From contig CAJJJM010000001.1 in NCBI GenBank assembly GCA_905187815.1, positions 124,001 to 188,000 on the forward strand: a stretch of DNA of 64,000 bases. Reading direction: 5' to 3'. Under the pieces are notes generated by a model that did not search any database, was not told the DNA's origin, and was given only the letters and a program-made list of their open reading frames with translations. The translations under genes and the position numbers were made by a program. Shown here piece after piece: positions 33,848 through 41,865 of this stretch. Position 1 is the first letter of the stretch, and the number at the start of each line of letters is the position of its first letter. Source of the DNA: an uncultured Methanomassiliicoccaceae archaeon (GTDB lineage Archaea; Thermoplasmatota; Thermoplasmata; Methanomassiliicoccales; Methanomethylophilaceae).

Positions 33848-35206
33848 TCATCCGATCCCGCCGAGCAGCGCCCCGGCGACCAGCGCCACGAGCGTGAGGG
33901 CACAGTATGCGTACTTGCCTAGCGGTATGAACCATCTGCCCAGCGGTCTCCTGGCACCCTCGTTGACGTTCTCCAGGGCGAAATCGCTTCCGGCGACCCA
34001 GAAGAACATGACCGCCGCCAGGAGCGCCCCCAGGGGGCACACGTATATCGATACGCCGTCCATCCACGGGGAGACGATGGACTGGATGCAGAGCGCGACC
34101 GCGCCGCCGATGACCAGCATGGCCACGGTGGCCTTGACGCGGCCGGCGCCGAACCTCTCCTGCAGGAATGACACCGGGGCCTCGTACAGGTTGACGATGG
34201 AGGCCATTCCGGCGAACAGGACGCTTACGAAGAACACGATGCCTATGATCTGCCCGCCGGCCATTCCGTTGAACACGTTGACGATGTAGACGAACATCAG
34301 TCCCGGTCCGCCCTCGTTGAGCTCCGCACCGCCTGCCGCCATGGCCGGGATGATGACCATCGCGGCCAGGAACGCCGAGATGGTGTCGAAGAGCGCGACA
34401 TAGAACGCCGCGCTCGGGATCGATTCGTTCTTCTTGAAGTACGATCCGTAGATCACGCTCCCGTTCCCGGCGACGGACAGGGAGAAGAAAGCCTGACCGA
34501 ACGCGAATATCCAGACGAGGGGGTTGGCCAGGAGGTCGAAGTCTATCGTGAGGATGTAGCTGTATCCCGCAGACGCCCCGGGCAGCGTCCCGACGTAGAT
34601 CGCGAGTCCGATGAGCAGGACGAACAGGACGGGCATGAGGATGTTGTTCGCCCTCTCTATGCCCCTGGACACTCCCAGCGACATGATGACCAGCGTCGCC
34701 ACGACGGCGACCACCACCCATGCGTTTGCTCCCCATGCGCTCGCCGTGTCGTTGAAGGTCCCGGATATGACGTCCATGTCCTGCCCCATCCCGAACAGGT
34801 CTCCGCTGAACGCCATGCAGGTGTATTTGATGATCCAGGCGACCACGCAGGTGTATCCTATCGCCAGGGCCAGGGATCCTATGACCGGTATGAGGCCGAT
34901 GCGCTCTCCGATCTTCCTGTTTCCGTACCGGCGCTCCGTGCACATCCCGAAGGCGCCGCTGGGTCCTGCGCCGGCGGCGCGGCCGAGGGCGAACTCGCCT
35001 ATCACGCCGGATGCGGAGATCAGGACCACGAATATCAGGTACGGGATGATGAACGTCATGCCGCCCCACAGCGACACCATGGCAGGGAAGCGCCAGATGT
35101 TCCCCATCCCGACGGCTGAGCCTATGCTTGCGAGGATGAATCCCCTCTTCCCGCTGAAGCTGTCGCGGGTCTGGGCCCCTTCGGTGGGTTGGCGGTCGCC
35201 GAACAT
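33848..35206 (-). CDS. Sodium-dependent NSS family transporter
   Basis: A 452-residue, 11-12 span LeuT-fold symporter for amino acids or similar solutes. FILASIGSAVGMGNIWRFP near residues 23-41 is the signature span 1 with the Na+- and substrate-binding segment; GQAFFSLSVAGNGSVIYGSY is span 6. The ATG is at 35206; a TTG three bases upstream is less likely. TATATAAG on the reverse strand lies about 33 bases from the start. It ends three bases from a shared hairpin. Confidence 0.9.
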   Translation of the reverse strand: MFGDRQPTEGAQTRDSFSGKRGFILASIGSAVGMGNIWRFPAMVSLWGGMTFIIPYLIFVVLISASGVIGEFALGRAAGAGPSGAFGMCTERRYGNRKIGERIGLIPVIGSLALAIGYTCVVAWIIKYTCMAFSGDLFGMGQDMDVISGTFNDTASAWGANAWVVVAVVATLVIMSLGVSRGIERANNILMPVLFVLLIGLAIYVGTLPGASAGYSYILTIDFDLLANPLVWIFAFGQAFFSLSVAGNGSVIYGSYFKKNESIPSAAFYVALFDTISAFLAAMVIIPAMAAGGAELNEGGPGLMFVYIVNVFNGMAGGQIIGIVFFVSVLFAGMASIVNLYEAPVSFLQERFGAGRVKATVAMLVIGGAVALCIQSIVSPWMDGVSIYVCPLGALLAAVMFFWVAGSDFALENVNEGARRPLGRWFIPLGKYAYCALTLVALVAGALLGGIG

Positions 35207-35345
35207 CAAATCGTATGTTCATTGATGCATACTTATATACATTTTATTGAAGCGACATCCTCGGCGTGGTCCTGGGAGGTGCTCCTCTCAATCAGGGGAA
35301 CAGTAACCTTTATCAACAGGGTGCCAATACGCATCCCTACACACT

Positions 35346-35417
35346 GCCGCCGTGGCTAAGGGGTATAGCGACGCCTTGGTAAGGCGTAGGTCGTGGGTTC
35401 GATTCCCATCGGCGGCT
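35346..35417 (+). tRNA. tRNA-Thr (GGT)
   Basis: GCCGCCG pairs with CGGCGGC. The anticodon stem ACGCC/GGCGT is perfect and the loop TTGGTAA gives anticodon GGT. The T arm is GTGGG-TTCGATT-CCCAT. Discriminator T is at 35417 and CCA at 35418-35420. CTTTATCA near 35310 is a likely TATA box. Confidence 0.95.
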
Positions 35418-35552
35418 CCATCTCATTTCTGACCCATCATCTGTGCGCATCATCCGGTGTCGCGTCCTGCATGCATACGTTTCCATCCGATCAGGTCGCG
35501 TATGGGCTGCAGGCAAAATCCCCTGTCCGGGACGACAGGTGTTGAGTAAAGG

Positions 35553-35571
35553 GGGAGGGCGTGGCCCTCCC
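35553..35571 (-). terminator. Terminator of the DUF1015 gene
   Basis: Immediately past the stop on the reverse strand, GGGAGGGC-CAC-GCCCTCCC forms a hairpin, followed by CCCTTTACT. The 158 bases between the tRNA-Thr and the DUF1015 gene hold nothing else that I can support. Confidence 0.55.
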
Positions 35572-35575
35572 GTGA

Positions 35576-36763
35576 TCAGAACATCTTGTAGAAGACGAAC
35601 CCTGACCAGATCTTGGGGAAGAAGAACGTGGTCTTCTTCGGCATGCGCTTGCCGATCATGGACAGGTCCCAGATCTTCTGGAGGCTGGGGTCGTTGAGGA
35701 CGATCGCCAGGTCGTGCTGCTTCTCGTCCATCTTCCTCAGCACCGAAGGCAGCTCGGCGTCGTATGACACGTCCGCCTTGCCCTCATCCGATTTGAAAAC
35801 GCCCTTCAGGATCTTCTCCTGGGCGACGTAGGTGTCCAGGGTCCACATGGGGTCGTCCCCTCCGTCGTAGTCAGCGAAGTAGCATGCGCCGGATTTGAAC
35901 ACGAGTCCCATCATGTGGTCCTTCAGTCCTGCGACCATGTCGTCGCGGGTGGTCTCCGTCAGTGTCATCGCCTTGGAGATCCCCTTTATCGCGTTCCTCT
36001 CGGAGATGTCTCCGGCGTCCACGAGCCTGTGCGTGGGCCAGATCACCAGTCCTTCGTCGTCGGCGGCGACGAGCGTGGCCAGGACGAACTGCTTCTTCTC
36101 ATCGTCCGGGTTCTCGAGAGCGTAGTTGAGCGCCGTCTCGTACCTGTGGTGGCCGTCGGCGATGAGCATCTTCTGGTCCCTCAGCTGCTCGGTGATCTGC
36201 TTCGTGATCTCAGGGTCGGAGAGCTTGTTGTACCTGTGCTCGACCCCGTCGGAGTCGACGTACCTGTACACGAGGGACTCCGAGTTCCTGATCGCCTTGT
36301 TGAGCTCCGGGGTGAATCCCTGGTAGATCCCGAATATGGACTCCAGGTGGCATTCCATGTCCCTCAGGAGGTTCAGACGGTCGGCCTTCACCTTGGAGAA
36401 CGTCTCCTCATGGGGAATGATGTTGCCGTCCTCGTACCTCTCGGTCCTGAGGATCCCGACTATGCCCCTGCGGACGCGGGTGGTGCCATTGTCATCGAAG
36501 GTCTGCTCGTAGACGTAGAACGAGTCGGCGTCCTGTTTCAGGGCGCTGTCGGAGATCCACTGCTCAAGCTCCTTCCTGGCCCCGTGGTACCTCTTGTCCG
36601 AGTCGGGGTTGAGGGTGAGTCTGGTCACGTTGTGCGGACGGGACTGCAGGTCCCTCAGATAGTCTGGTCCGATGACGTCGTAAGGCGGGGATATGCGGTC
36701 GCCGACGTGCTCGCCGGCCTTGATGTTCGGCCTCAGTCCGGGGAATGGCAGGAAAGTTACCAT
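35576..36763 (-). CDS. DUF1015 family protein
   Basis: A 395-residue soluble protein of the DUF1015 family, which is common in methanogens and many bacteria and lacks an assigned function. The family start LPFPGLRPN, then RISPPYDVIGPDYLRDL, and the central LIADGHHRYETALNYALE motif near residue 210 are all clear; ADGHHRYET is the most conserved element. Length is normal. The broken membrane-protein gene lies 58 bases upstream on the same strand. Confidence 0.88.
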   Translation of the reverse strand: MVTFLPFPGLRPNIKAGEHVGDRISPPYDVIGPDYLRDLQSRPHNVTRLTLNPDSDKRYHGARKELEQWISDSALKQDADSFYVYEQTFDDNGTTRVRRGIVGILRTERYEDGNIIPHEETFSKVKADRLNLLRDMECHLESIFGIYQGFTPELNKAIRNSESLVYRYVDSDGVEHRYNKLSDPEITKQITEQLRDQKMLIADGHHRYETALNYALENPDDEKKQFVLATLVAADDEGLVIWPTHRLVDAGDISERNAIKGISKAMTLTETTRDDMVAGLKDHMMGLVFKSGACYFADYDGGDDPMWTLDTYVAQEKILKGVFKSDEGKADVSYDAELPSVLRKMDEKQHDLAIVLNDPSLQKIWDLSMIGKRMPKKTTFFFPKIWSGFVFYKMF

Positions 36764-36821
36764 GAGTTGATGACCTCGTCCGAAGCAATGCGCGCGCCCT
36801 ATATGAACGGCGCGGAGCCGT

Positions 36822-37256
36822 TCATGCGCCCTCAGACAGTCTCGCCCGTCTCTGGGCGTTGAGGGTCCTCAGCCCCTCGACCATGAGGAACACCGCCAGG
36901 ACGAACAGGGGCGCGGAGATCACCAGCTGTGCGGCCGCCACGCCGTCGAACCCGGACGCCAGATCGCCTATGCGGCCTCCCATGGTGAAGAGGAGGGAGG
37001 TCAGCGTCGCGGCGAGCATGAACATCATCGACATTTGTATGGCATGTTCCAGCCCCTCTTGGTCCAGATGGTCGTCGGCGTAGATGAAGACTTACTCGTT
37101 GTCCTCCACGGACCAGAGGTTGACGCTCCTGGTCAGCGGGTACTTCTCCCCGCGGGAATGGAATCTCGCCTTGGCGACCAGGTCCCGCTCGTCGCATTCC
37201 TCGACGTCATAGTAAGCGGAATAGGATTGGAGGAGGCGGTCGACCCGCCCCTGACC
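36822..37256 (-). pseudogene. Membrane-protein gene interrupted by in-frame TAA
   Basis: Reading the reverse strand from 37256 gives an unbroken coding-like frame without ATG, GTG or TTG near its start: YSAYYDVEECDERDLVAKAR, then KYPLTRSVNLWSVEDNE and TAA at 37092-37094. The same frame continues VFIYADDHLDQEGLEHAIQ into MSMMFMLAATLTSLLFTMGG and a two-span membrane region ending RARLSEGA. The 70-codon open frame 36822-37034 is thus only the 3' part of a gene of roughly 145 codons. TAA is not the pyrrolysine codon, so readthrough is not expected. TGA at 37257-37259 closes the frame upstream, suggesting 5' loss as well. Confidence 0.6.
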
Positions 37257-37266
37257 TCAGGATCCA

Positions 37267-37764
37267 TCACTCGGGTGCGTACTTCCCCACGACCTTGGCA
37301 TGTGCCAGAACATGGCCCTGCATGGCGAAGTAGAGTTCGTTCAGCCTGAATCCCCTCTTCAGATCCAATACGGTGTCAAGGGCGTAGACCTTGAGGGTGT
37401 ACCTGTGCTCCTTGTCCGGAGGGGCGGGTCCACCGTATCCGGTCGCCTGTTCAACGGTGTTCTCTCCGGCCACGCTGTGCCAGCTGTTGCATCCCTCGGT
37501 GAAGTCCGGGGAGTTGTGGGATTCGCCCTCGGCCACGGATGTTCTCCTGAGGTCGCTGATCGTCCAGTGGAGCCAGTCGAAGCCACACACCGGGACGGCG
37601 TCGTAGTCGTCGAAGATGACCGCGTAGCTCTTGGTGCCTTCGGGCGCGTCCGTTATCTCGAACGGGATGGAGAGTCCCGGCATGCCGTTGACGACGACAT
37701 CCCCCTTGCATCCGTACTTATCCTGGATCCAGCCGTCCTTTATGGCGCTGCTTGTTACCTTCAT
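37267..37764 (-). CDS. PEBP family protein (YbhB/Raf kinase inhibitor-like)
   Basis: A 165-residue phosphatidylethanolamine-binding-like protein. The anion-binding motif region reads IFDDYDAVPVCGFDWLHWTISDL near residues 50-72, followed by GCNSWHSVAGE and GYGGPAPPDKEHRYTLKVYALD, the hallmark YGGPxPPxxxHRY segment. Bacterial and archaeal members may act on small ligands or kinases; the role is unproven. The start at 37764 is chosen because homology begins at MKVTSSAIKDG; the longer frame to 37932 crosses the divergent MazG gene's promoter. Confidence 0.88.
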   Translation of the reverse strand: MKVTSSAIKDGWIQDKYGCKGDVVVNGMPGLSIPFEITDAPEGTKSYAVIFDDYDAVPVCGFDWLHWTISDLRRTSVAEGESHNSPDFTEGCNSWHSVAGENTVEQATGYGGPAPPDKEHRYTLKVYALDTVLDLKRGFRLNELYFAMQGHVLAHAKVVGKYAPE

Positions 37765-37848
37765 ATGGAATCCACCGCCCGGGGATAGGGGTCGTTCGGA
37801 TATAACAGGTCTGACAACGGTTATCTCCGATGTCAGCATCAACGTGCC

Positions 37849-38214
37849 ATGGACGATTCCGAAGCCACCGTGTCTCAGATGAAGGATCTTGTGCGCGATT
37901 TCTGCGAGGAGCGCGACTGGGACAGGTACCACAACCCGAAGGACCTGGCCATCGGGATGGTCACGGAGTCATCCGAGCTCCTGGACATATTCAGGTTCAA
38001 GTCGGAGGAGGACATCGACGGGATAATGTCGGATCCGGTCCGTTCCGCCCATGTGAAGGAGGAGCTCTCCGATGTCCTGTACTTCGTACTGAGGTTCGCG
38101 CAGACGAACGGCATCGACCTGTATTCGGAGCTGGTCCGCAAGATCGGGATAGACGCCGAGAAGTATCCGGTCGAGAAGAGCAGGGGAAGGAACCTGAAGT
38201 ACGACGAGCTATGA
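37849..38214 (+). CDS. MazG-like nucleotide pyrophosphohydrolase
   Basis: A 121-residue all-alpha NTP pyrophosphatase of the MazG/RS21-C6 type. The metal-binding helices carry EERDWDRYHNPKDLA, TESSELLDIFRF and HVKEELSDVLYFVLRFA, giving the ExxE and ExxD ligand sets. Such enzymes hydrolyse non-canonical or damaged dNTPs, with 5-methyl-dCTP known for RS21-C6. It is divergent from the PEBP gene and convergent with hypE. Confidence 0.85.
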   Translation: MDDSEATVSQMKDLVRDFCEERDWDRYHNPKDLAIGMVTESSELLDIFRFKSEEDIDGIMSDPVRSAHVKEELSDVLYFVLRFAQTNGIDLYSELVRKIGIDAEKYPVEKSRGRNLKYDEL

Positions 38215-38263
38215 GCCGCCGACCTCCGACAGGGTTTTGGCGGCGGGGTCTCCCCCGCCGGTC

Positions 38264-39310
38264 TCAGCAGATCCTCGGGACCGGGTCCCCTGCGGGGGCC
38301 TCGAGGATCCTCTTGCCGCCGACCTCGGTCCTCAGGACCACGCGTTCCGGCCCGTCGACAGCATGACCGATTATGGCGGCATCCTTGCCCTCCGGAGTGC
38401 GCCTGATCGCCTTCAGGACCTCGTCGGCCATCTCGGGCACCACGCCGATCACGCACTTGCCCTCGTTTCCGATGCTGAGCGGGTCGATCCCGAGCAGGTC
38501 GCATGCGTTGACCACGCCGTCCCTCAGGGGGATTGCCGAGTAGTCGATCTCCATGCCGATGTGGGATTTGGAGCACCACTCGTTAAGGGTGTTGGCCAGG
38601 CCCCCGCGGGTGGGGTCCTTCATGGCGACGATGCCACCTGCTTTCAGGCCCTCGGCGATCATCTTGTTCAGCGGGGCCACGTCGCTCTGGACCTCGCTCT
38701 CGAAGCCGTATCCCTCGCGGAAGGACAGCAGGGCTATGCCGTGGTCGCCCATGTATCCGGACACGATGATGGCGTCCCCCGGCCTGACGGAGGAGTCCGT
38801 GCACCACCTGTTCTCGACCTTCCTGTACTCGGCGGCCTTGGCCAGGTCCGAGTCGAGGTACGGGGAGCGCTTCCCTATGGCGGATGTCGACATGACCATC
38901 TGGTCCACGGCGCCGGACTCGACGACCTTGGTGTCGCCGGTGGCGATCGGAACGCCGCATCCAGCCGCGGTCCTGCCCATGGAGTCCATGACCCTGTCGA
39001 CCACATCCACGTCCAGGCCCTCCTCCATGATGACCGAGCAGGCCAGTGCCAGCGGGGACGCGCCCATGACCGAGATGTCGTTCACGGTGCCGGCCACGGA
39101 GATCTTCCCTATGTCCCCTCCGGGGAAGAACAGGGGTTTGACGGTGTGCCCGTCTATGGTGAAGACCACATCGTCGACGACGGCGGAGTCGTCCATCGAG
39201 TCGAGCGGGACCTCTGCGTCCATGGTCGGGAAGTGGTTCGTGATGTGCTTGGACAGGAACTCCTGCATGAGCTCCCCTCCAGCTCCGTGGTTCAGGATCA
39301 CCTTTGACAT
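38264..39310 (-). CDS. hypE: Hydrogenase expression/formation protein HypE
   Basis: A 348-residue AIR synthase-related enzyme that dehydrates a carboxamido group on its own C-terminal Cys to form the cyanide ligand of [NiFe] hydrogenases. The start MSKVILNHGAGGELMQEF and the terminal PRIC, with the acceptor cysteine as last residue, are diagnostic. DSAVVDDVVFTIDGHTVKPLFFPGG and MKDPTRGGLANTLNE are the ATP-binding blocks. hypB lies at 4503-5153; other hyp genes are not in the window. Confidence 0.95.
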   Translation of the reverse strand: MSKVILNHGAGGELMQEFLSKHITNHFPTMDAEVPLDSMDDSAVVDDVVFTIDGHTVKPLFFPGGDIGKISVAGTVNDISVMGASPLALACSVIMEEGLDVDVVDRVMDSMGRTAAGCGVPIATGDTKVVESGAVDQMVMSTSAIGKRSPYLDSDLAKAAEYRKVENRWCTDSSVRPGDAIIVSGYMGDHGIALLSFREGYGFESEVQSDVAPLNKMIAEGLKAGGIVAMKDPTRGGLANTLNEWCSKSHIGMEIDYSAIPLRDGVVNACDLLGIDPLSIGNEGKCVIGVVPEMADEVLKAIRRTPEGKDAAIIGHAVDGPERVVLRTEVGGKRILEAPAGDPVPRIC

Positions 39311-39401
39311 GCGGGCCGAATCCGCCCACACACGTTAAAGGGTTGCTTCCAGGAACCCCCGATACAAACGTCTTTATCGGTGCTGTATGTACGAGCAGAC
39401 G

Positions 39402-39473
39402 GGCCCCGTGGGGTAGGGGATATCCTGTCGGCCTTCGGAACCGACAACCCGGGTTCGATCCCCGGCGGGGTCA
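39402..39473 (+). tRNA. tRNA-Arg (TCG)
   Basis: GGCCCCG pairs with CGGGGTC including one G-U pair. The anticodon loop CTTCGGA gives TCG; the closing pair of the anticodon stem is a C-A mismatch. The T arm CCGGG-TTCGATC-CCCGG is perfect. Discriminator A is at 39473 and CCA at 39474-39476. CTTTATCG near 39372 may be its TATA box. Confidence 0.9.
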
Positions 39474-39524
39474 CCATGCCATGCGACGGCAGGGGGACGG
39501 GCCCATGTCTCCTGTCTATCTATT

Positions 39525-39630
39525 CTATATAAGCCGTCTACCGTCCCGACTGTGGTTAGACTGATTAACCTTATATAGAAGTTCTAACATAAAGCCGTCT
39601 CAGTATTCCAATCAAGGAACATTTGGAGGA
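39525..39630 (+). promoter_or_regulatory. Thermosome upstream region with two TATA boxes and RBS
   Basis: CTATATAAG at 39525-39533 and TTATATAG at 39571-39578 are two good TATA-like boxes 46 bases apart. AAGCCGTCT is repeated exactly at 39531-39539 and 39592-39600. GGAGGA at 39625-39630 is the ribosome binding site, six bases before the ATG. This suggests tandem promoters and perhaps a heat-shock control site. Confidence 0.55.
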
Positions 39631-39636
39631 ATAAAA

Positions 39637-41268
39637 ATGGGAATGGGTAACGCCCCAGTCATCATCCTTAGGGAAGGAACCAAGAGGGACAAAGGCAAAG
39701 ACGCTCAGTTCAACAACATCCAGGCCGCCATGGCAATCTCCAACGCTGTGAAGAGCAGCCTCGGACCCAGGGGAATGGACAAGATGCTCGTCGACTCCGT
39801 CGGCGATGTCGTCATCACCAACGACGGTGTGACCATCCTCAAGGAGATGGATGTGCAGCACCCCGCCGCCAAGATGCTCGTCGAGGTCGCCAAGACCCAG
39901 GACGCAGAGGTCGGGGACGGAACCACCACCAGCGTCATCCTCGCCGGAGAGCTCCTCAAGAAGGCCACCGACCTGATCGACGCCAACGTGCACCCCACCA
40001 TCATCACCGCGGGATACAGGCTCGCCAACGAGAAGGCCCAGGAGGTCCTCAAGAACGTCTCCATGAAGGTCTCCATCGATGACGACGACCTCCTGAAGCT
40101 CATCGCCCAGACCGCGATGATCTCCAAACAGGTCAACAGCTCGAAAGAGTACTTCTCCAACATGGTCGTCGACGCCGTCAAGACCGTCGTCGACAAGGAC
40201 AAGGACGGAAAGTACACCGTCGACCTGAAGAACATCCAGACCGTCAAGAAGGCCGGAGCCAAGATGGAGGAGTCCTACATCGTGAAGGGCCTCATCATCG
40301 ACAAGGAGCCCGTCCAGCCCAACATGCCCAAGGTCGTCAACGACGCCAAGATCGCTCTGATCGACGCCCCCTTCGAGGTCAAGAAGACCGAGATCGACGC
40401 CAAGATCCAGATCACCGACCCCAACCAGCTGTCCCAGTTCGTCGCCGAGGAGGAGAAGATGCTGAAGGACATGGTCATGAAGGTCAAGGCCTCCGGAGCC
40501 AACGTCGTCTTCTGCCAGAAGGGAATCGACGACCTCGCCCAGCACTTCTTCGCCAAAGAGGGCATCTACGCCTGCAGGCGCGTCAAGAAGTCCGACATGG
40601 AGAGGCTCGGAAGGTCCACCGGTGCCAACATCATCAACAAGATCTCCGAGATCGACCCCTCCGATCTGGGCTACGCCGAGACCGTCGAGCTCAAGAAGGT
40701 CGAGGAGGAGGAGATGACCTTCATAACCGGAGTCAAGGAGCCCAAGACCGTCTCCGTGCTCGTCAGGGGAGGAACCAACCACGTCGCCGACGAGGTCGAG
40801 AGGTCCCTGGTCGACGCCTGGTCCGTCGTCAAGGTCGCCATCGAGGACGGCATGATGGTCACCGGTGGAGGATCCACCGCCATGGAGATCGCCATGCAGC
40901 TCCGCGACTACGCCGCCACCGTCGGCGGAAGGGAGCAGATCGCCATCGAGGCCTTCGTCTCCGCCATGGAGTCCATCCCCAACACTCTCGCCGAGAACGC
41001 CGGTCTCGACCCGATCAACATCGTCATCGAGATGAGGAAGCAGCACAAGGAGGGCAAGGTGTACGCCGGTCTCAACCCCTACTCCGGAAAGGTCGAGGAC
41101 ATGAAGGCCCTGAACGTCATCGAGCCCTACAGGATCGGAAAACAGGCCATCAACTCCGCTACCGACGCCGCCGTCATGATCCTCAGGATCGACGACGTCA
41201 TCGCCGCCAGGGCCAGCCCCATGCCCCAGGTCGGAGAGGGTGGAATGCCCCCCGGAATGGACGAGTGA
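39637..41268 (+). CDS. thsA: Thermosome subunit (group II chaperonin)
   Basis: A 543-residue subunit of the double-ring ATP-driven folding chamber of archaea. GPRGMDKMLVD near residue 46 and GDGTTTSVILAGELL near residue 90 bind ATP; GGGSTAMEIAMQLRDYA and the C-terminal GGMPPGMDE tail are typical. Codon use is strongly biased to C- and G-ending codons (GTC, CTC, AAG, GAG), consistent with high expression. It directly precedes the bacterial-type grpE-dnaK-dnaJ genes, an arrangement that places both folding systems together. Confidence 0.97.
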   Translation: MGMGNAPVIILREGTKRDKGKDAQFNNIQAAMAISNAVKSSLGPRGMDKMLVDSVGDVVITNDGVTILKEMDVQHPAAKMLVEVAKTQDAEVGDGTTTSVILAGELLKKATDLIDANVHPTIITAGYRLANEKAQEVLKNVSMKVSIDDDDLLKLIAQTAMISKQVNSSKEYFSNMVVDAVKTVVDKDKDGKYTVDLKNIQTVKKAGAKMEESYIVKGLIIDKEPVQPNMPKVVNDAKIALIDAPFEVKKTEIDAKIQITDPNQLSQFVAEEEKMLKDMVMKVKASGANVVFCQKGIDDLAQHFFAKEGIYACRRVKKSDMERLGRSTGANIINKISEIDPSDLGYAETVELKKVEEEEMTFITGVKEPKTVSVLVRGGTNHVADEVERSLVDAWSVVKVAIEDGMMVTGGGSTAMEIAMQLRDYAATVGGREQIAIEAFVSAMESIPNTLAENAGLDPINIVIEMRKQHKEGKVYAGLNPYSGKVEDMKALNVIEPYRIGKQAINSATDAAVMILRIDDVIAARASPMPQVGEGGMPPGMDE

Positions 41269-41287
41269 AAACACAATCTAACAAACC

Positions 41288-41305
41288 GAGGGGCTCCGGC
41301 CCCTC
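41288..41305 (+). terminator. Hairpin after the thermosome gene
   Basis: GAGGGG-CTCCGG-CCCCTC lies 20 bases past the stop and ends about 20 bases before the grpE ribosome binding site. With no T-run it may only attenuate or stabilise the message. Confidence 0.4.
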
Positions 41306-41340
41306 ATTACAGGTTATCGAACGACTAGGAGGTGCTACGG

Positions 41341-41865
41341 ATGACTGGTAAGTCTGAAGAGGTGGAGAAGAAGGCGGATGAGACCGTCGATCCCGCCCAG
41401 GCGCTCGCGGATGCACAGGCCCAGGCGGACAAGTACCTGGACATGGCACGCAGGCTGCAGGCGGATTTCGACAACTTCCGCAAGAGAACGCAGCGCGAGA
41501 ACGAGGAGTTCCGCAAGTATGCCTGCTCTTCCATCGTGGGCGACCTCCTGACGGTCGTCGACGACCTGGACCGCGCGCTGGAGCACGCGGGCGAGGAGAC
41601 CGAGTTCGTCAAAGGGATCCGCGGAGTCAGGGCCAACCTGATGAAGGTCCTGGAGTCCAACGGGCTGCAGGAGATCCCGGCAGACGGGAAGTTCGACCCC
41701 GAGTACCACGAGGCCCTGTGCACCGTGGACGGGGACGAGGACGGCCTCATCGCAGAGGTCTTCCAGAAGGGATACACACTCAACGGGAAAGTGTTGAGAT
41801 ATTCGAAAGTAAAAGTCACAAAGAAGAAAGCAGAGACAGAAGGTGAGGAGAAATGTCAAGAATAA
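41341..41865 (+). CDS. grpE: Nucleotide exchange factor GrpE
   Basis: A 174-residue DnaK co-chaperone that speeds ADP release. A long N-terminal helix (residues 1-75, [13 protein letters not shown] to [12 protein letters not shown]) is followed by the beta domain with the conserved [13 protein letters not shown] and [27 protein letters not shown] at 41326-41332 selects the ATG at 41341 over the GTG at 41332. It overlaps dnaK by 13 bases. The set is bacterial in origin and was acquired by several archaeal lineages. Confidence 0.95.
   Translation: MTGKSEEVEKKADETVDPAQALADAQAQADKYLDMARRLQADFDNFRKRTQRENEEFRKYACSSIVGDLLTVVDDLDRALEHAGEETEFVKGIRGVRANLMKVLESNGLQEIPADGKFDPEYHEALCTVDGDEDGLIAEVFQKGYTLNGKVLRYSKVKVTKKKAETEGEEKCQE

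Noticed and set aside
37092..37094. TAA as a recoded codon in the broken membrane-protein gene
   Set aside because: Pyrrolysine uses TAG, and no selenocysteine-like context applies to TAA. A disrupted gene is the simpler reading.
39571..41274. A 567-codon reverse-strand frame opposite the thermosome
   Set aside because: Leu/Asp/Gly/Val repeats with no family signature; it arises from the thermosome's strong bias for GTC, GAC and CTC codons.
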